Source: Parietaria judaica (lineage: Eukaryota; Streptophyta; Magnoliopsida; Rosales; Urticaceae). From it: a stretch of 64,000 bases of DNA. The stretch spans positions 6,628,001 to 6,692,000 of the forward strand of contig OX940864.1 of the NCBI GenBank assembly GCA_954871525.1. The letters are read 5' to 3'. The notes below the pieces were generated by a model. That model was not told the DNA's origin, did no database searches, and worked only from the letters and a program-made list of their open reading frames with translations. This document shows, in pieces, positions 9,483 through 21,370 of the stretch. Numbering within the stretch: the stretch's first letter is position 1; each line of letters begins with the position of its first letter. The position numbers and the translations under genes were made by a program.

Positions 9483-12400
9483 TTGCGGCTCACGTCCATT
9501 GTGACCGGCATACGCTCGCTGGGAGACAAGGTGGAGGAGACCACCGTCGTCAAGAAATTCCTCCGAGCAGTGCCTCACAGGTACATGCAGATCGTGACAT
9601 CGATCGAGCAGTTCGGCGATCTCAAGACCTTGTCGGTCGAGGAGGTTGTTGGTCGTCTCAAGGCCCACGAAGAGAGACTTCGGGGTTACGGTGACAAAGA
9701 CGAGGAGAAGAACCTCCTGCTCACGCATGAAGAGTGGACGGCCAGGCATCGGAAAACCGGGGGAGCCGAGTTTTCTACAAGACCCTCAGGTCGGAACAGC
9801 TTTGGTGGAGAAGTCCGAGGACGCGGACAAGGTCGTGGACGAGGTCGAGGTCGGGACATGCGAGGTCGCGGCAGTGGATCTACCCGTCAGGAAGGCACGA
9901 CCAGGAGAGACAAGATCACAGTGAAGTGCTACAATTGTCAGAAGCTTGGGCACTTTGCATCTGAGTGCCGGAGCAGGAACCAGGGCGAAGAGGCGAATCT
10001 AGTAAGATTCCCAGACGACCAGCCGGCATTGTTGTTTGCCGAGCAGGAAACGCACCTGGACGAACAGAATGGCGAGTGTGACGCCAAGGCCCGGGCAGAA
10101 GTGATCAGTGTGCCGATCAGCCCAGAGGCCGAGCAGACCTGTCCGGAGGAGACCAGCGAGAAGGTTTTCCTCATCGAGGATAAGGTTATTGCAAACCTCC
10201 TCGTAGACGGAGAGAAGAAGGTCAGTACCGACATATGGTACTTAGACAACGGAGCTAGCAACCACATGACTGGGGACCGAGCTAAGTTTGAAGAGCTCGA
10301 TGAGAAGATCACGGGCAGCGTGAAATTCGGCGACGGATCAGTCGTAGAGATCAGAGGCAGAGGGTCAATCCTGTTCGAGTGCAAGAATGGCGACCAGCGT
10401 CTTATGACCCAGGTGTATTTCATCCCGAAGTTGAAAAGCAACATCATCAGTCTAGGACAGATGACTGAGATCGGGAACACGGTGTTGCTGCAAGGGTCCT
10501 ACCTGAAGACGTGGACCAAGGAAGGAGAGCTGTTGATGAAGGTGGAGCGAACACCCAACAGACTCTACAAGATTCTCCTGAAGACATGCCAGCCCGTCTG
10601 TCTCATGGCATCGATGGCAGACCCGGCTTGGCTATGGCACGCACGGCTCGGACACGTGAATTTTCACGCGCTCAAGATGATGGGCGAGAAGAAGATGGCC
10701 TTCGGGGTTCCCAAGATAGAACACCCCGACCAGCTATGTGAGTGCTGCATGATCGCGAAGCAGGCGAGGATACCGTTTCCGATCAAGGCCAAATTCCGAG
10801 CAGAGAGACCCCTACAGTTGGTGCATGCAGACCTATGTGGTCTAGTCACCCCAGCAACATTGGCAGGTAACAAGTACTTTCTTTTACTTGTTGATGATTA
10901 CAGTCGCTGGATGTGGGTTTATATGCTTAAGGAAAAGAGCGGAGCCTTTGAGGTCTTCAAGAAGTTCAAGAAGATCGTGGAGAATGGCTCGGTGCACAAG
11001 TTAAAGGTCTTGCGTACAGACCGAGGAAGAGAATTCACTTCCCAGCAGTTCGGAGAGTTCTGCGACCAGGAAGGAGTTCAACGTCACCTATCCGCACCCC
11101 ACACACCCCAACAGAATGGCGTGGTGGAAAGACGAAACCGGACTGTGATGAACACAGCGAGGAGCTTGCTCAAGAGCATGCAAGTTCCAGCCCGGTTTTG
11201 GGCAGAAGCAGTAAGACATGCGGTCTACCTGCTTAATCGTTTGCCGACCAAAGCGCTAGGAGAGCGTACTCCCTACCAGGCGTGGAAAGGGAAGAAACCC
11301 CACTTAGAACATTTGAAAGTGTTCGGATGCACCGCACACGTGAAGATTGCGGGACCACATCTCAAGAAGCTGGACGACCGGAGTCAGAAGATGGTGTACC
11401 TTGGCGTTGAAGAAGGAAGCAAGGCACACAGACTCTACGATCCACAACGCGGCAGACTCCAAGTGAGCAGAGATGCTGTGTTCGAAGAGGAGATGAATTG
11501 GGATTGGCGCGACGAGAATGGAGAACCCGAGCAGAACTCAGTGGAGTTCATTGTCGAAGACGACCAGGATGTTGCCGAGCAGGAGCAGCTCGGAACACCC
11601 AGCTCGGGAACAGTCTTGCCAGAAACGAGGGAACCCAGCCCGGGAGAGAGCACCCCGGATACACCCAGGACACCAAGTCCGAGCAGGATCAGCCCGTCCA
11701 GTTCGGGAGATTCCTCCATAAAAGACGACCCAAGAGGATTCCGACCTCTAGCAGACGTCTACGATCAGACTCAAGAAGTGGAGATGAGCCTGGAGGAACT
11801 TTCTTTGTTGTGTGCAGAAGAACCAGCCAGCTTCCAGGAGGCAGCAGCCGAGCAGGAGTGGCAGGAAGCAATGAAGAAGGAGATGGAGTCCATTGAGAAG
11901 AACAGGACATGGGAGCTTACCGACCTGCCCAAAGGTCATAATCCCATCGGCCTGAAGTGGGTGTTTAAGCTGAAGAAGGACACTGAGGGGAATGTCCTTA
12001 AGCACAAGGCAAGGCTGGTAGCTAAAGGCTACGTGCAGAGGAAAGGCATAGACTTTGAGGAAGTCTTTGCTCCAGTAGCAAGACTGGACACGATCAGACT
12101 CATCCTAGCCCTAGCAGCGCATCGAGGTTGGGAAATTCACCATCTGGATGTCAAATCGGCATTCCTAAACGGTGACCTCGAAGAAGAAGTGTACGTCAAG
12201 CAACCAGAGGGGTTCGGCGTCACGGGCAAAGAGCAGAAGGTGTACAAGTTATCCAAGGCCCTGTACGGGTTGAGACAAGCGCCAAGAGCGTGGAACATCC
12301 GCCTTGACAAGAGCTTGAAGAATCTTGGATTCACAAAGTGCTTGAGCGAGCAGGCAGTCTACACCAGGAGTACCGGGCAGGAAACTCTGATCGTGGGAGT

Positions 12401-13676
12401 GTATGTGGACGACCTGATCGTCACAGGATCCAGCGCAGGAGGCGTAGATGGGTTCAAGCAGCAGATGATGGACGAATTCGAGATGAGTGACCTCGGATTA
12501 CTTTCGTACTACCTTGGTCTCGAGGTGGAACAGAAGAAGGACTGCATTACGCTGAAGCAGTCGGCCTACGCGAAGAAGATCGTTAAGCAGTTCGAGATGA
12601 CGGATTGCAACCCGAGCAGATACCCAATGGAGGCGAAGCTGCAGCTCGGGAAGGATGCTGAAGGGAGAAGAGTTGATCCCACGGAGTACAGACGCGTGAT
12701 CGGGTGCCTAAGGTACCTCACCCACACCCGACCAGACATTTCACACGCAGTCGGGATAGTCAGTCGATACATGGAGATGCCCACGAGTGCACACCAGCAG
12801 GCGGTGAAGCACATCTTGCGTTACGTGAAGGGCACGACGGACTACGGGATCCAGTACAACCGAGGAAGTGGAGCAGAAGTACTAGTCGGCTTTACGGACA
12901 GTGATCTGGCCGGTGATATCGATGACAGGAAGAGTACCGGAGGGATGGCGTTCTACCTCAACGGAAACCTGATCACCTGGCAGTCTCAAAAGCAGCAGAC
13001 AGTAGCTCTATCCTCATGCGAAGCAGAGTTCATGGCGGCAACCGCAGCAGCATGTCAAGCTATGTGGTTGAAGGGGCTACTTAGTGAAGTAACCGGATCC
13101 GAGCAGAGACCAGCTACTCTCTACGTGGACAACAAGTCTGCAATTGCGTTGATGAAAAATCCAGTGTTCCATGGACGGAGCAAACACATTGACACGAAGT
13201 TTCACTACATTCGTGAGTGTGTGGAGAAGCGAGAGATCATCGTGGAGTTCGTCAACACGAGGGAGCAACGGGCAGACATTCTTACTAAGGCTCTAGGGAG
13301 AGTCAAGTTCGAGGAGATGAGAGAGCTGCTCGGAGTGAAGAGAGTGGAAGCAAGTCAAGCTTACGGGGGAGAATGTGAGCTTAAGCTTGACTTAGTCCGG
13401 GTGACGACCAGAACCCAGGACAGGCAGAAACACTTGCGAGGAGTTAGCCCGGGTACCGACCAGAACAGAAGACGGACAGCTGTTCAGCCCAGCTCGGGTG
13501 AACACGAGCAGAACATCCGGATAGAAGGCAAGCCCGGCCAGAGGCAGACGAGCAGGCCAGCTCGGGGACAGAGAGACTGTCCGGGCAGGAAAAGGAAACT
13601 CTACCCAGAAAGGAAGACGCGTGACTTGAGGAGCAAGCAAATCAAGTCAAAGATTCGGCGAAATTATTTAGGGTAG
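9483..13676 (+). CDS. Copia Gag-Pol polyprotein, N-terminally truncated
   Basis: A 1397-codon open frame that begins without an ATG (first in-frame codon taken is TTG) because the N-terminus of Gag is missing. Order: rest of the UBN2-type Gag domain (residues 1-75), Arg/Gly-rich stretch, zinc knuckle C149-X2-C152-X4-H157-X4-C162, protease, GAG-pre-integrase ([11 protein letters not shown]), integrase ([16 protein letters not shown] and ERRNRTVM carry the D,D,E residues), reverse transcriptase with YVDDLIV at about 974, and RNase H (SSCEAEF). The protease motif reads D255-N-G rather than the usual DSG/DTG, which may abolish activity. The last hundred or so residues come from translation into the 3' LTR, which explains their low complexity. 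No internal stop. Without a promoter LTR it is probably dead. Confidence 0.88.
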   Translation: MRLTSIVTGIRSLGDKVEETTVVKKFLRAVPHRYMQIVTSIEQFGDLKTLSVEEVVGRLKAHEERLRGYGDKDEEKNLLLTHEEWTARHRKTGGAEFSTRPSGRNSFGGEVRGRGQGRGRGRGRDMRGRGSGSTRQEGTTRRDKITVKCYNCQKLGHFASECRSRNQGEEANLVRFPDDQPALLFAEQETHLDEQNGECDAKARAEVISVPISPEAEQTCPEETSEKVFLIEDKVIANLLVDGEKKVSTDIWYLDNGASNHMTGDRAKFEELDEKITGSVKFGDGSVVEIRGRGSILFECKNGDQRLMTQVYFIPKLKSNIISLGQMTEIGNTVLLQGSYLKTWTKEGELLMKVERTPNRLYKILLKTCQPVCLMASMADPAWLWHARLGHVNFHALKMMGEKKMAFGVPKIEHPDQLCECCMIAKQARIPFPIKAKFRAERPLQLVHADLCGLVTPATLAGNKYFLLLVDDYSRWMWVYMLKEKSGAFEVFKKFKKIVENGSVHKLKVLRTDRGREFTSQQFGEFCDQEGVQRHLSAPHTPQQNGVVERRNRTVMNTARSLLKSMQVPARFWAEAVRHAVYLLNRLPTKALGERTPYQAWKGKKPHLEHLKVFGCTAHVKIAGPHLKKLDDRSQKMVYLGVEEGSKAHRLYDPQRGRLQVSRDAVFEEEMNWDWRDENGEPEQNSVEFIVEDDQDVAEQEQLGTPSSGTVLPETREPSPGESTPDTPRTPSPSRISPSSSGDSSIKDDPRGFRPLADVYDQTQEVEMSLEELSLLCAEEPASFQEAAAEQEWQEAMKKEMESIEKNRTWELTDLPKGHNPIGLKWVFKLKKDTEGNVLKHKARLVAKGYVQRKGIDFEEVFAPVARLDTIRLILALAAHRGWEIHHLDVKSAFLNGDLEEEVYVKQPEGFGVTGKEQKVYKLSKALYGLRQAPRAWNIRLDKSLKNLGFTKCLSEQAVYTRSTGQETLIVGVYVDDLIVTGSSAGGVDGFKQQMMDEFEMSDLGLLSYYLGLEVEQKKDCITLKQSAYAKKIVKQFEMTDCNPSRYPMEAKLQLGKDAEGRRVDPTEYRRVIGCLRYLTHTRPDISHAVGIVSRYMEMPTSAHQQAVKHILRYVKGTTDYGIQYNRGSGAEVLVGFTDSDLAGDIDDRKSTGGMAFYLNGNLITWQSQKQQTVALSSCEAEFMAATAAACQAMWLKGLLSEVTGSEQRPATLYVDNKSAIALMKNPVFHGRSKHIDTKFHYIRECVEKREIIVEFVNTREQRADILTKALGRVKFEEMRELLGVKRVEASQAYGGECELKLDLVRVTTRTQDRQKHLRGVSPGTDQNRRRTAVQPSSGEHEQNIRIEGKPGQRQTSRPARGQRDCPGRKRKLYPERKTRDLRSKQIKSKIRRNYLG

Positions 13677-13905
13677 TTTCCTGATTTTGTGCGATTTGGG
13701 TAGCTAGGGTTTCACCTATGTGAGGCTATAAATATACCTAGCATGTACACTTTGTAATGTTGTTGAGTCCATTAGAATTTCGAGTTTATCTCCTTGTATA
13801 TTGCCTTCGATTATTAATCAGAGAATTTCTTCTCCCAAAAGTTTGTGTCCTTTATTTTTCTGTTCGATTTCTTTTGGTGTTATTCGTGTTCTTTGCAGAT
13901 CCGTG
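13374..13905 (+). repeat. 3' LTR of the truncated Copia (end approximate)
   Basis: Starts TGTGAGC immediately after the polypurine tract. It contains a TATA-like box CTATAAATATA (13726-13736), which would drive transcription of a 5' copy. The likely 3' end is near TTCTTTGCA (13889-13897), but no second LTR is available for comparison. Confidence 0.65.
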
Positions 13906-13919
13906 AATTGGGATCCAAC

Positions 13920-14897
13920 ACCGGCTTGGCTATGGCACGCACGGCTCGGACATGTGAATTTTCACGCGCTCAAGATGATGGGCGAGGATACCCTTTCCGA
14001 TCAAGGCCAAATTCCGAGCGGAGAGACCCCTATAGTTGGTGCATTCAGACCTATACGGTCAAGTCACCCTAGCAACATTGGCAGGTAACAAGTACTTCCT
14101 CTTACTTGTTGATGATTACAGTCGCTGGATGCGGGTCTATATGCTTAAGGAGCAGAGCGGAGCCTTTGAGGTCTTCAAGAAGTTAAAGAAGATCGTGGAG
14201 AATGGCTCGGTGCACAGATTAAAGGTCTTGCGTACAGACCGAGGAGGAGAATTCACTTCCCAGCAGTTCGGAGAATTCTGCGACCAGGAAGGAGTTCAGC
14301 ATCACCTGTCCGCACCTCACACGCCCCAGCAGAATGACGTGGTGGAAAGACGAAATCGAACTGTGATGAACACATCGAGGAGCTTGCTCAAGAGTATGCA
14401 AGTTCCAGCCCGTTTTTGGGCAGAAGCAGTAAGACACGCAGTCTACCTGCTCAATCGTTTGCCGACCAAAGCGCTAGGAGAGCGTACTCCCTACCAGGCG
14501 TGAAATGGGAAGAAACCCCACTTAGAACATTTGAGAGTGTTCGGGTGCACCGCACATGTGAAGATTGCGGGGCCACATCTCAAGAAGCTGGATGATCGGA
14601 GTCAGAAGATGGTGTACCTTGGCGTTGAAGAAGGAAGCAAGGCACACAGACTCTACGATCCACAACGCGGCAGACTCCAAGTGAGCAGAGATGCTGTGTT
14701 TGAAGAAGAGATGAAGTGGGACTGGCGCAACGACAAAGGAGAACCCGAGCAGAACTCAATAGAATTCACAGTCGAAGATAAAGAAGGCGTTGCCAAGCAG
14801 GATCAGCCCGGAACACCCAGCTCGGGAACAGCCTTGCCGAGCACGAGAGAATCCAACCCGGGATAGAACAGCCCGGATACACCACGGACACCAAGTC
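13920..14897 (+). pseudogene. Copia pol fragment (GAG-pre-integrase, integrase and linker), rearranged
   Basis: A second, nearly identical copy of the region 10621-11700 of the preceding Copia, fused to its LTR. Relative to that copy it has an 80-bp deletion between two GGCGAG hexamers (10683-10688 and 10763-10768 in the first copy), which shifts the frame. It also has a TGA in place of TGG in the YQAWKGKK motif near 14502. It stops abruptly inside the variable linker at 14897, where pectinesterase duplication copy B begins with CTCGCTCTCCTCG. Integrase residues remain readable ([29 protein letters not shown]). Non-functional. Confidence 0.85.
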
Positions 14898-15146
14898 TCG
14901 CTCTCCTCGTAAAGCTTCTCTCAGTCTCTCCAAGCAGCCAAGCCCTTACTGCCATTAAAGACTGAAGAAGTATGATCATGAGAGCTAAGTTGTGGCTCCA
15001 TTAGTGACGACTGGATCCATTTCTTGGCTTCGAAGAGATTGGTTTGAGCAGTTTCAACTGTTGAAGTTGGTACACAAGACACTGAGTTAATTACTACAAT
15101 GCTTAAGAGAAGGAAAAAGGTGGTCATTGTAAATAATTAGTTGACA
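14898..15146 (-). pseudogene. Truncated pectinesterase exon 1
   Basis: Encodes on the minus strand the signal peptide and first part of the PMEI region. Recognisable pieces are VINSVSCVPTSTVETAQTNL and FEAKKWIQSSLMEP, ending at GLAAWRD followed by TGA-frame loss at the Copia junction. It closely resembles the first 75 or so codons of the intact gene at 6038. The equivalent of the intact gene's initiator region is altered near 15127-15146. No catalytic exon follows, so this is a relic of a second pectinesterase gene. Confidence 0.8.
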
Positions 15147-15233
15147 TTTTGGTCCTACTATATCATCCTACTACAAGCAGTACTGATCAAAATGGCTTGA
15201 TGGCTTATAATATATATATATATATATATATAT

Positions 15234-15703
15234 AGGGTTAATGATGGCGAAAATACTCAAAGTTTGGTCAAAGAATCCCTCGTGTACTCAAAGTTTAAAA
15301 GTGGTGGCAAAAATACCCAAAGTCATATTTGGGGAGTTGACCACTCCATTCTCGTAACGTTGTTAACTTACCTGTTAACTCTGGCCACGTAGACAAATCT
15401 GTTTTGTTAAGTGTAATCATTAGGGGTTCAATTGGTTGTATTAAATAGTATTAGCTAGGGGTTTAATTCGTTGTTTTGTCGTAAACGAGGCTGATGTGGG
15501 CTCGTCCACGTGGCAGAAATAGTTATGTCAGCAACTCACGTTTATCCGTGTGGCCAAAGTTAACAGGTAAGTTAACGGCGTTACGAGAATGGAGTGATCA
15601 ACTCCCCAAATTCGACTTTAGGTATTTTACCACTATTTTTAAACTTTGGATACACGAGAGGTTCTTTGACCAAACTTCGGGTATTTTTGCCGTCATTAAC
15701 CCT
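15234..15703. mobile_element. MULE-type MITE, 470 bp, TIRs of about 170 bp
   Basis: Left end AGGGTTAATGATGGCGAAAA, right end GCCGTCATTAACCCT, with long imperfect terminal inverted repeats built from GGTATTTTTGCC / GGCAAAAATACCC units. It is missing from duplication copy A, proving insertion or excision after duplication. The left flank is an (AT)n tract, which makes the target duplication unreadable. It has no coding capacity. Confidence 0.75.
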
Positions 15704-15861
15704 ATAAGAAAATCCGGGTTCATTAACCAAACTTCGGGTATTTTACGCTGGAATAGTACGCATGTCTGATTTATAAGAAAATCCGAGGAAGTAAACACAT
15801 GGACCCATTGTTTTACGTGTCAATATATATATATATATATATATATTAGTATTTTCAAACA

Positions 15862-16102
15862 AAAGGAAAACTTCGTAAAATAACCCTCAATACACCACAA
15901 ATTCTATTATTAACCCTCAAGTTTTCATAATTCTCAAAATAACCTTATATCAAAATATTAAAATATCCCTAATACTGCCCAGTTTTCATGACGTATTAAT
16001 CCTGAAAAGGTTAATATTTGAAAAGGTTATTTTTATAATTATGAAAACTTGAAGGTTAGTAATAGAATTTGTGGTGTATTGAGAGTTATTTTATAAAGTT
16101 TC
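15862..16102. mobile_element. MITE of about 240 bp with TIRs of about 80 bp
   Basis: Left arm GGAAAACTTCGTAAAATAAC, then ACCACAAATTCTATTATTAA. Right arm ends TTATTTTATAAAGTTTCC after AATAGAATTTGTGGTGTATT. The arms are inverted and pair along about 80 bp around a short centre. Copy A of the duplication lacks it. The target duplication is not clear (ATTTTCAAA left, ATTTTAAAA right is a candidate with one mismatch). Confidence 0.65.
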
Positions 16103-16711
16103 CATTTTAAAATTGAACTAAGACGTGTGTAACTATTAATTAATTCTATTACTCAGCAGAGTTCCATTCGTGCTTATTGATTTATTACCAATAATAGGTT
16201 AGGGTTAGTATAGTTTTTTTTTTTTTTTTTTTTTTTAAATATAGGGCTTATTGAATAAAGATTATTTTTTGTTAATTATATGTTTTTCTCGGAAAAAAAA
16301 ATTGAGTATGGCTCTTCAGAGTTCCGTATCAATTGTCTAAATACATTTGCTTTGAAAAGATAATTTAGAGTCACGAAATTAATTAATCAACATTTTAAAT
16401 CTTGTAAAACTCTCGTTATCTTTTGTAATATTAATTTCACAACTTATTTTGATTTATATTTTGTTATATAAATCGGTGATCGATTGAACTTACCTTAAAT
16501 CTTACACGATGTTAAGTATCACGAGTCCGATATCAGAATTGTTTTAAAATAATGAAATAATATATTGTTTGTCCAACGTGGATCTCTAACCACGTGTCTC
16601 GAAGAAGTGAATAGAGACAAGTTAGGAGGTGATTATGAAGATACGTGTTAATAATCACACAGAAGAGTCATATATATGCACTGGTGTTACCAATTTTCTT
16701 ACATATCACAC

Positions 16712-16746
<35 letters not shown>

Positions 16747-16862
16747 CGTTGTCATTTAATGTCACCATTAAATAGCTCACCGATCTACAGCTTACAGAGG
16801 TCATGTTTAATTATGAGCAAGCCTTCTTGTCTTTTACATTTAACTTTTACATTTATTTTAAA

Positions 16863-18985
16863 ATATTTTATTGGTGGTTGATAGCTTGATATCATGTTAG
16901 AAATGTTTTGGAGATGGAGACGCAAATTAAATCATGTTTTCTAAGTACTTTTTTTTAGTATATTTTGAGCATAGAGTCTAGACTCCTAAGATAATGGAAT
17001 CTGGAGTTAGAGTACAATGAGTGAGCTAAAGATAACTATTTTGAAACTTGAAAGACATGTAAAAATCAAGGTTCAAAATATCGTTTTTGTCGATAAATTG
17101 TTTATTATTATCGACAAATTAATCATTTGCCGATGGATTTAGCGATGAAAACTTATATCGTTTGTCGTTATCAAAATTTATCGAACTTATTGATGGATTA
17201 ATTAGTTATCGATGGATTTATTAATGGAAATCCTATAAAATATTTTCATACATATTTTACAATCAAAATATAACACAACATACTAATATCACAAAACATA
17301 AACATAATGAAAATCTCATACAAAAATAACATAAATCAAGCGTTAGTGTGAAATTTTAGTTGCACTAATTAGTTTACCCCGTTTGATAGAGTTCCACATG
17401 GATAGATAATAAGAGTTTGGTGATGTTTATATACCAAATATTTGGAACAAGGGTTTGGGCTCTTGGGGTCACCCACTTTTGCGGAACGGAGATGACTCAC
17501 GCCCGCGTTGCCGCCATCCGGACTTGGCGAGATGGTGTGGGGTGCAAACTTAATTATTTTTGCCGAAATTTTTAAAAACTTTTTGAAATTTACGGATAAA
17601 TCATCCGATTATCACCAATTTGCACTTGAAAACCTTAATCGAAAAGTTCCTCTCTTTTCCGACAATAAATATAAAACGACAACGGATATAAGAGATAACT
17701 TACCGAGAACATGGTTTTCAGCGATAATCGCGATTCTCAGATCACTTGTTTAAACTATATTTGAAAAATAAAAAAAATTATATGCAGTACTGCTTAAAAG
17801 AAGATCATTATGTTATACTTTTTTTTAATTGCTGATTGATTTTATCTTAGAACCTCAAGATGCTTAATAACGACAAAGTCTTAAGTTTGTACTAAACAAA
17901 AGAGCGAATAAGGTACAATAAAAAAAAGGTTGTTTTGAATTCTCGATGAAGAAAGAGAGAAGATGAGTTAAACTACGTTTCGCAAAACCTAGTATGGTTT
18001 TTAAAAAACGAACAATAGTTATGTATGCGAAACGATGTGTCCGTAAGAAGAGAGGCACATGAGTTATGCATACATATTTATAAGCATTTAGCGGCATAAA
18101 AATATCCGCCAAAACATGCGGTGTTTTACACGAATTGGCAGGTATAATATGTTCTTGACAACTTTTTATTCAAAATGAAATTAAAAGATTGGAGTAATGT
18201 ATTTAAACTTTACATGTAGAATGACCCAAAATTAAAAGTGGGTTTATCATCCTATTTATTGATACTTTCTTTGACGATTAAGATACAAAACACATAACTA
18301 TTATACACAAGAACATATGCTATTAGGAGATGGAAAATTGACCACATGAAGTAAAGGTAAAGGATACAGGAATAGTTTAGCTTTATATTCTAAAAACTAG
18401 AGCCTAAATTGGTCTACCAACAAACAATTGGTCACTTTATCAATTAGGGTTTATAGTATATTAATAAACGAATAAGATAAAATAAAAAAATTAGTCGATG
18501 GATTTCTGTTGGAGAGCATGAAGGATTAGAGAATCTCACTGCTGATTAACTAGAGATTAGAATATTACTTTATACTAGAAGAAAGCACCCACATTCTTGG
18601 TGGAAAAACATATAATATTAAAATTTAAATTAAACAAATAAACAAAGCAAAAAAAGTAGAAGTATAGTGAAAGTTGTCCCAATTAATATATTAAATAAAA
18701 AAATCGGGATCCTTCACAATGATGACTCCAATCTTCAAATATTGAAAGAGGCCAACTTGAGAGCTCCATATCTCTCATTTGCTTAATCTGCATTATATAA
18801 TGTAACTACTTTAATATATATATATATACACACACTATAATAAGCATTCAATCTAATTATAAAAATAAAGTAATTAATGGCGATATCAGTTTATGAGAGA
18901 TGTGCTGAATCAACCCTTCCGTTTTACATATAGTAAATTTATCGGTAAGGATTCGGTCCTTCGTTTCTAAAATTAGCACGTATAG

Positions 18986-19016
<31 letters not shown>

Positions 19017-19290
19017 CTTTGTGTAGATTTACTCTTTAAATAGTCATTAGCTAGAAAAAAAATGAATTTAAATATATTAAAACATTTTAAATTTATAATT
19101 TGATGAACTTAAAATCACTCTTGACTTATAAAAAGCCTTAAATATTTTTTGATTTTTTAAGAAAAATTTAATTCTGTTATTGAGTCTCAAATGACTAAAT
19201 CAACACGAAAAAAGATAACCGTTTTGCTATTTTTGAAACGAATGAGCCAAATTTGTACATATATACATCATAAAAGAGGAGTCAATACCG
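16863..19290. other. Intergenic, no gene recognised
   Basis: AT-rich. Between 17085 and 17225 there are repeated phrases of the type CGATGGATTTA / ATCGACAAATT in both orientations, similar in style to subterminal repeats of CACTA elements, but no CACTA termini were found. A small GC-richer patch at 17455-17530 has no readable domain. Poly-T runs occur near 16215 and 18987. Confidence 0.4.
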
Positions 19291-20106
19291 CTAATAACTC
19301 ATTGTTTTCCTGCAAATTGAGAGAAGAACAATGAGAATGGCGATGCCTGCAAGTACACCAACTATAATGGCGACTGTTTTTCCCACATCATCGTCGTTAG
19401 AGGAATCTGCAAAAGAACCATTAAATGAAAAGGCATCAAGAATCAATCCTATATGTTTGTATATGACATGAACAAGATTTCATGACTCAATAATGACAAG
19501 CCTATTTGATATAATATTCAGCAGCCAATAAATTAATATTAGTGGACAATAGTACAATATATATATATACTTTTTATTTATCTTGTTAGGACATTTTTGA
19601 TATTCTAATGAGACTTGGCGGTGACAAATTGACTTGAATTGTAGCTTTCCAAACCATAAAGAGTAACAATGAATAATAAAAGAAAACTAAATAAATAAAA
19701 TAAAATAAATAAAGAAAAATGAATGTAAAGAATGGGAATTTGGAGGAAGATAAACAAAAGCAAGCAAAAAAAGAACCACTTTCTTTTTAAGGGTTTGCTT
19801 TGTTGACTTTTTTTTTTGGAACCCTTCTTTTGTTTCTCCCTAGAATGAACAAGTAAATACATTTACCTTTTAGGTTTAGGAATTCAATAGGCTTTTATTA
19901 AAAAATCTACAACATTCAAGCCATACAAATTACCATGTTTTGTGTGGTACTCTTATAACTTTTTGACGTAAAATATATTTCCCAAATTTAAAAAGTAACC
20001 ACCAAGAGACCAAGCAATAAATTACAAAAGGTAATATTAAATACCCTAAAGAAACAAAGTAGCCCTAAATAAACAAGTCATTAGCATGCATATACAAACA
20101 AGTCAA

Positions 20107-20146
<40 letters not shown>

Positions 20147-21370
20147 CAGTATATTAATATATATATGCCTTATATTGTTATAGTGCTCGTTAAGCATCAT
20201 GATGACCTAAAATGCTCTTATATATTAGAAAAATAAGAGAGAACATTGGACGTGAAGATGAATTATAGTATCCCGAATCCCAATATATAGTTAACTATCA
20301 TAGCCTGTATGCATATATATACACACATGTATATCGTATAACTTTGATAAAATAGATAATATTTGGCCATAAAAATTTATTATACCATCAACATTATTAA
20401 TATATCATATATTAATAGTATGTTTGTTTGTTTTTTTTTTTTTCTAAATTAAATTGAAAATTTTAATCAAAATATTAATTCAACTAAATTTTACTGGATA
20501 TTAATGGATTTGTTTAATTATTATTATTCTATATTTTAGTGTTTGAACTTTAGTCTTACTGAAGTATGATATGATAAGCTAAAAACATTCTTAGTGAATG
20601 TCATCAAACAAGAGGGAATATAATGAAGCACCTGAAGAAGAATCATAGTAGCCGGAACCCCAATAGTGAGCATAACACTGCGCCAAGAAAACCTCGGCCG
20701 CCGCGGCTGACCCGCACAAGCTCTTCAACTTCCCGACGGCCTCCGCCACGCAAGCCGAGCAATCCGTGGCGCTCAAGTCTCCAACGCACTGCGCGAAGCC
20801 CTCTACGAGGCCTGAATCACTAACCCTAAAGCTCGTCGCGCCCTGCAAGTCGCCGAGCACATCGTCCCTCCTCCGAAAAAACTCGACGTCGTTGCCCACG
20901 CTCTTCCCACACTTCTTGTGCCTGAGACTCACATCGGGTTTCCCCAAGAAGTCGAAGTGCTCGTACCGCACGTAGCAGCCCTCGAGCTGCAGCGTCGCTC
21001 CATACGAGTACGGGCAGATGAGGCCTATCTGGCTCGCGGCGCTTGCCACGCAGCTCGAGCAGTGCAGTGCCTGCAAGTCTCCTCGGCACTGGTAAGCTCC
21101 GAAGACCGCGGCTTCTTCTGGCGCGTTTGATGACGTTCCATTGCCGAAAGCGAAGCCGTTGTAGAGCGTCTGAGAGGCCGAGTTGGCTACCGAGGCGAGG
21201 AGCGAGTTGAGGCTTCCCTCGAAGGGCGAATTCGGCTGGTACTTCTCGTCGGAGCAGCCTGAGTAGATGAAGGCGTGGGGTCGGGTTGTGTGGCTGTGGA
21301 CGGTGGTGAAGGAGAGGAAGAGAACGAGAAGTGAAGTAGTGAGTGCTTTGTGATGGCTCTTAATCACCAT
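19291..21370 (-). CDS. Plasmodesmata-located protein (DUF26/Gnk2, cysteine-rich repeat secretory type)
   Basis: Two exons on the minus strand, 21370-20632 and 19406-19291, joined as SSS|DSSNDDD across a 1225-bp GT/AG intron, giving 284 aa. Residues 1-26 are a signal peptide. Two DUF26 domains follow with CX8CX2C motifs at C95/C104/C107 and C195/C204/C207. Exon 2 encodes a short acidic linker, one transmembrane helix (about 255-276, TVAIIVGVLAGIAILIVLLS) and a short cytosolic tail ending TMSY. This two-domain, single-membrane-span layout without a kinase is that of PDLP proteins, which sit in plasmodesmal membranes and affect callose and cell-to-cell traffic. Kinase-bearing CRK relatives are excluded by the stop after the tail. 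A broken inverted copy lies at 7293-7649. The specific PDLP number is not assigned. Confidence 0.92.
20108..20141. repeat. (AT)n microsatellite in the PDLP intron
   Basis: AT dinucleotide run inside the intron of the PDLP gene. Confidence 0.9.

Larger units (their letters stand above)
9477..13920 (+). mobile_element. 5'-truncated Copia retrotransposon with its 3' LTR
   Basis: The element enters in the middle of gag at about 9477, with no 5' LTR or primer-binding site, so the 5' end is deleted. The polyprotein frame runs to 13676. A polypurine tract (ACGGGGGAGAA, 13363-13373) is followed by the 3' LTR starting TGTGAGC at 13374. The LTR end is uncertain, about 13897 (TTTGCA) to 13920. A second internal-region fragment of a sister element follows directly, so the 3' junction is not a clean insertion edge. 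No target duplication can be read. Confidence 0.85.
14898..16862. repeat. Segmental duplication, copy B, interrupted by two transposons
   Basis: Second copy of the 5783-6985 segment: pectinesterase exon 1 start, (AT)n stretch, and upstream blocks such as GTGTCTCGAAGAAGTGAATA and ACCATTAAATAGCTCA. It is split by a MULE-type MITE (15234-15703) plus filler sequence (15704-15747) and by a second MITE (about 15862-16102), neither of which is in copy A. The pectinesterase side is cut by the Copia fragment at 14897. Beyond 16862 the sequence continues as single-copy DNA. Confidence 0.8.

Noticed and set aside
20623..21130. Plus-strand ORFs opposite PDLP exon 1
   Set aside because: Shadow frames; the minus frame has signal peptide, cysteine motifs and splices to a membrane exon.
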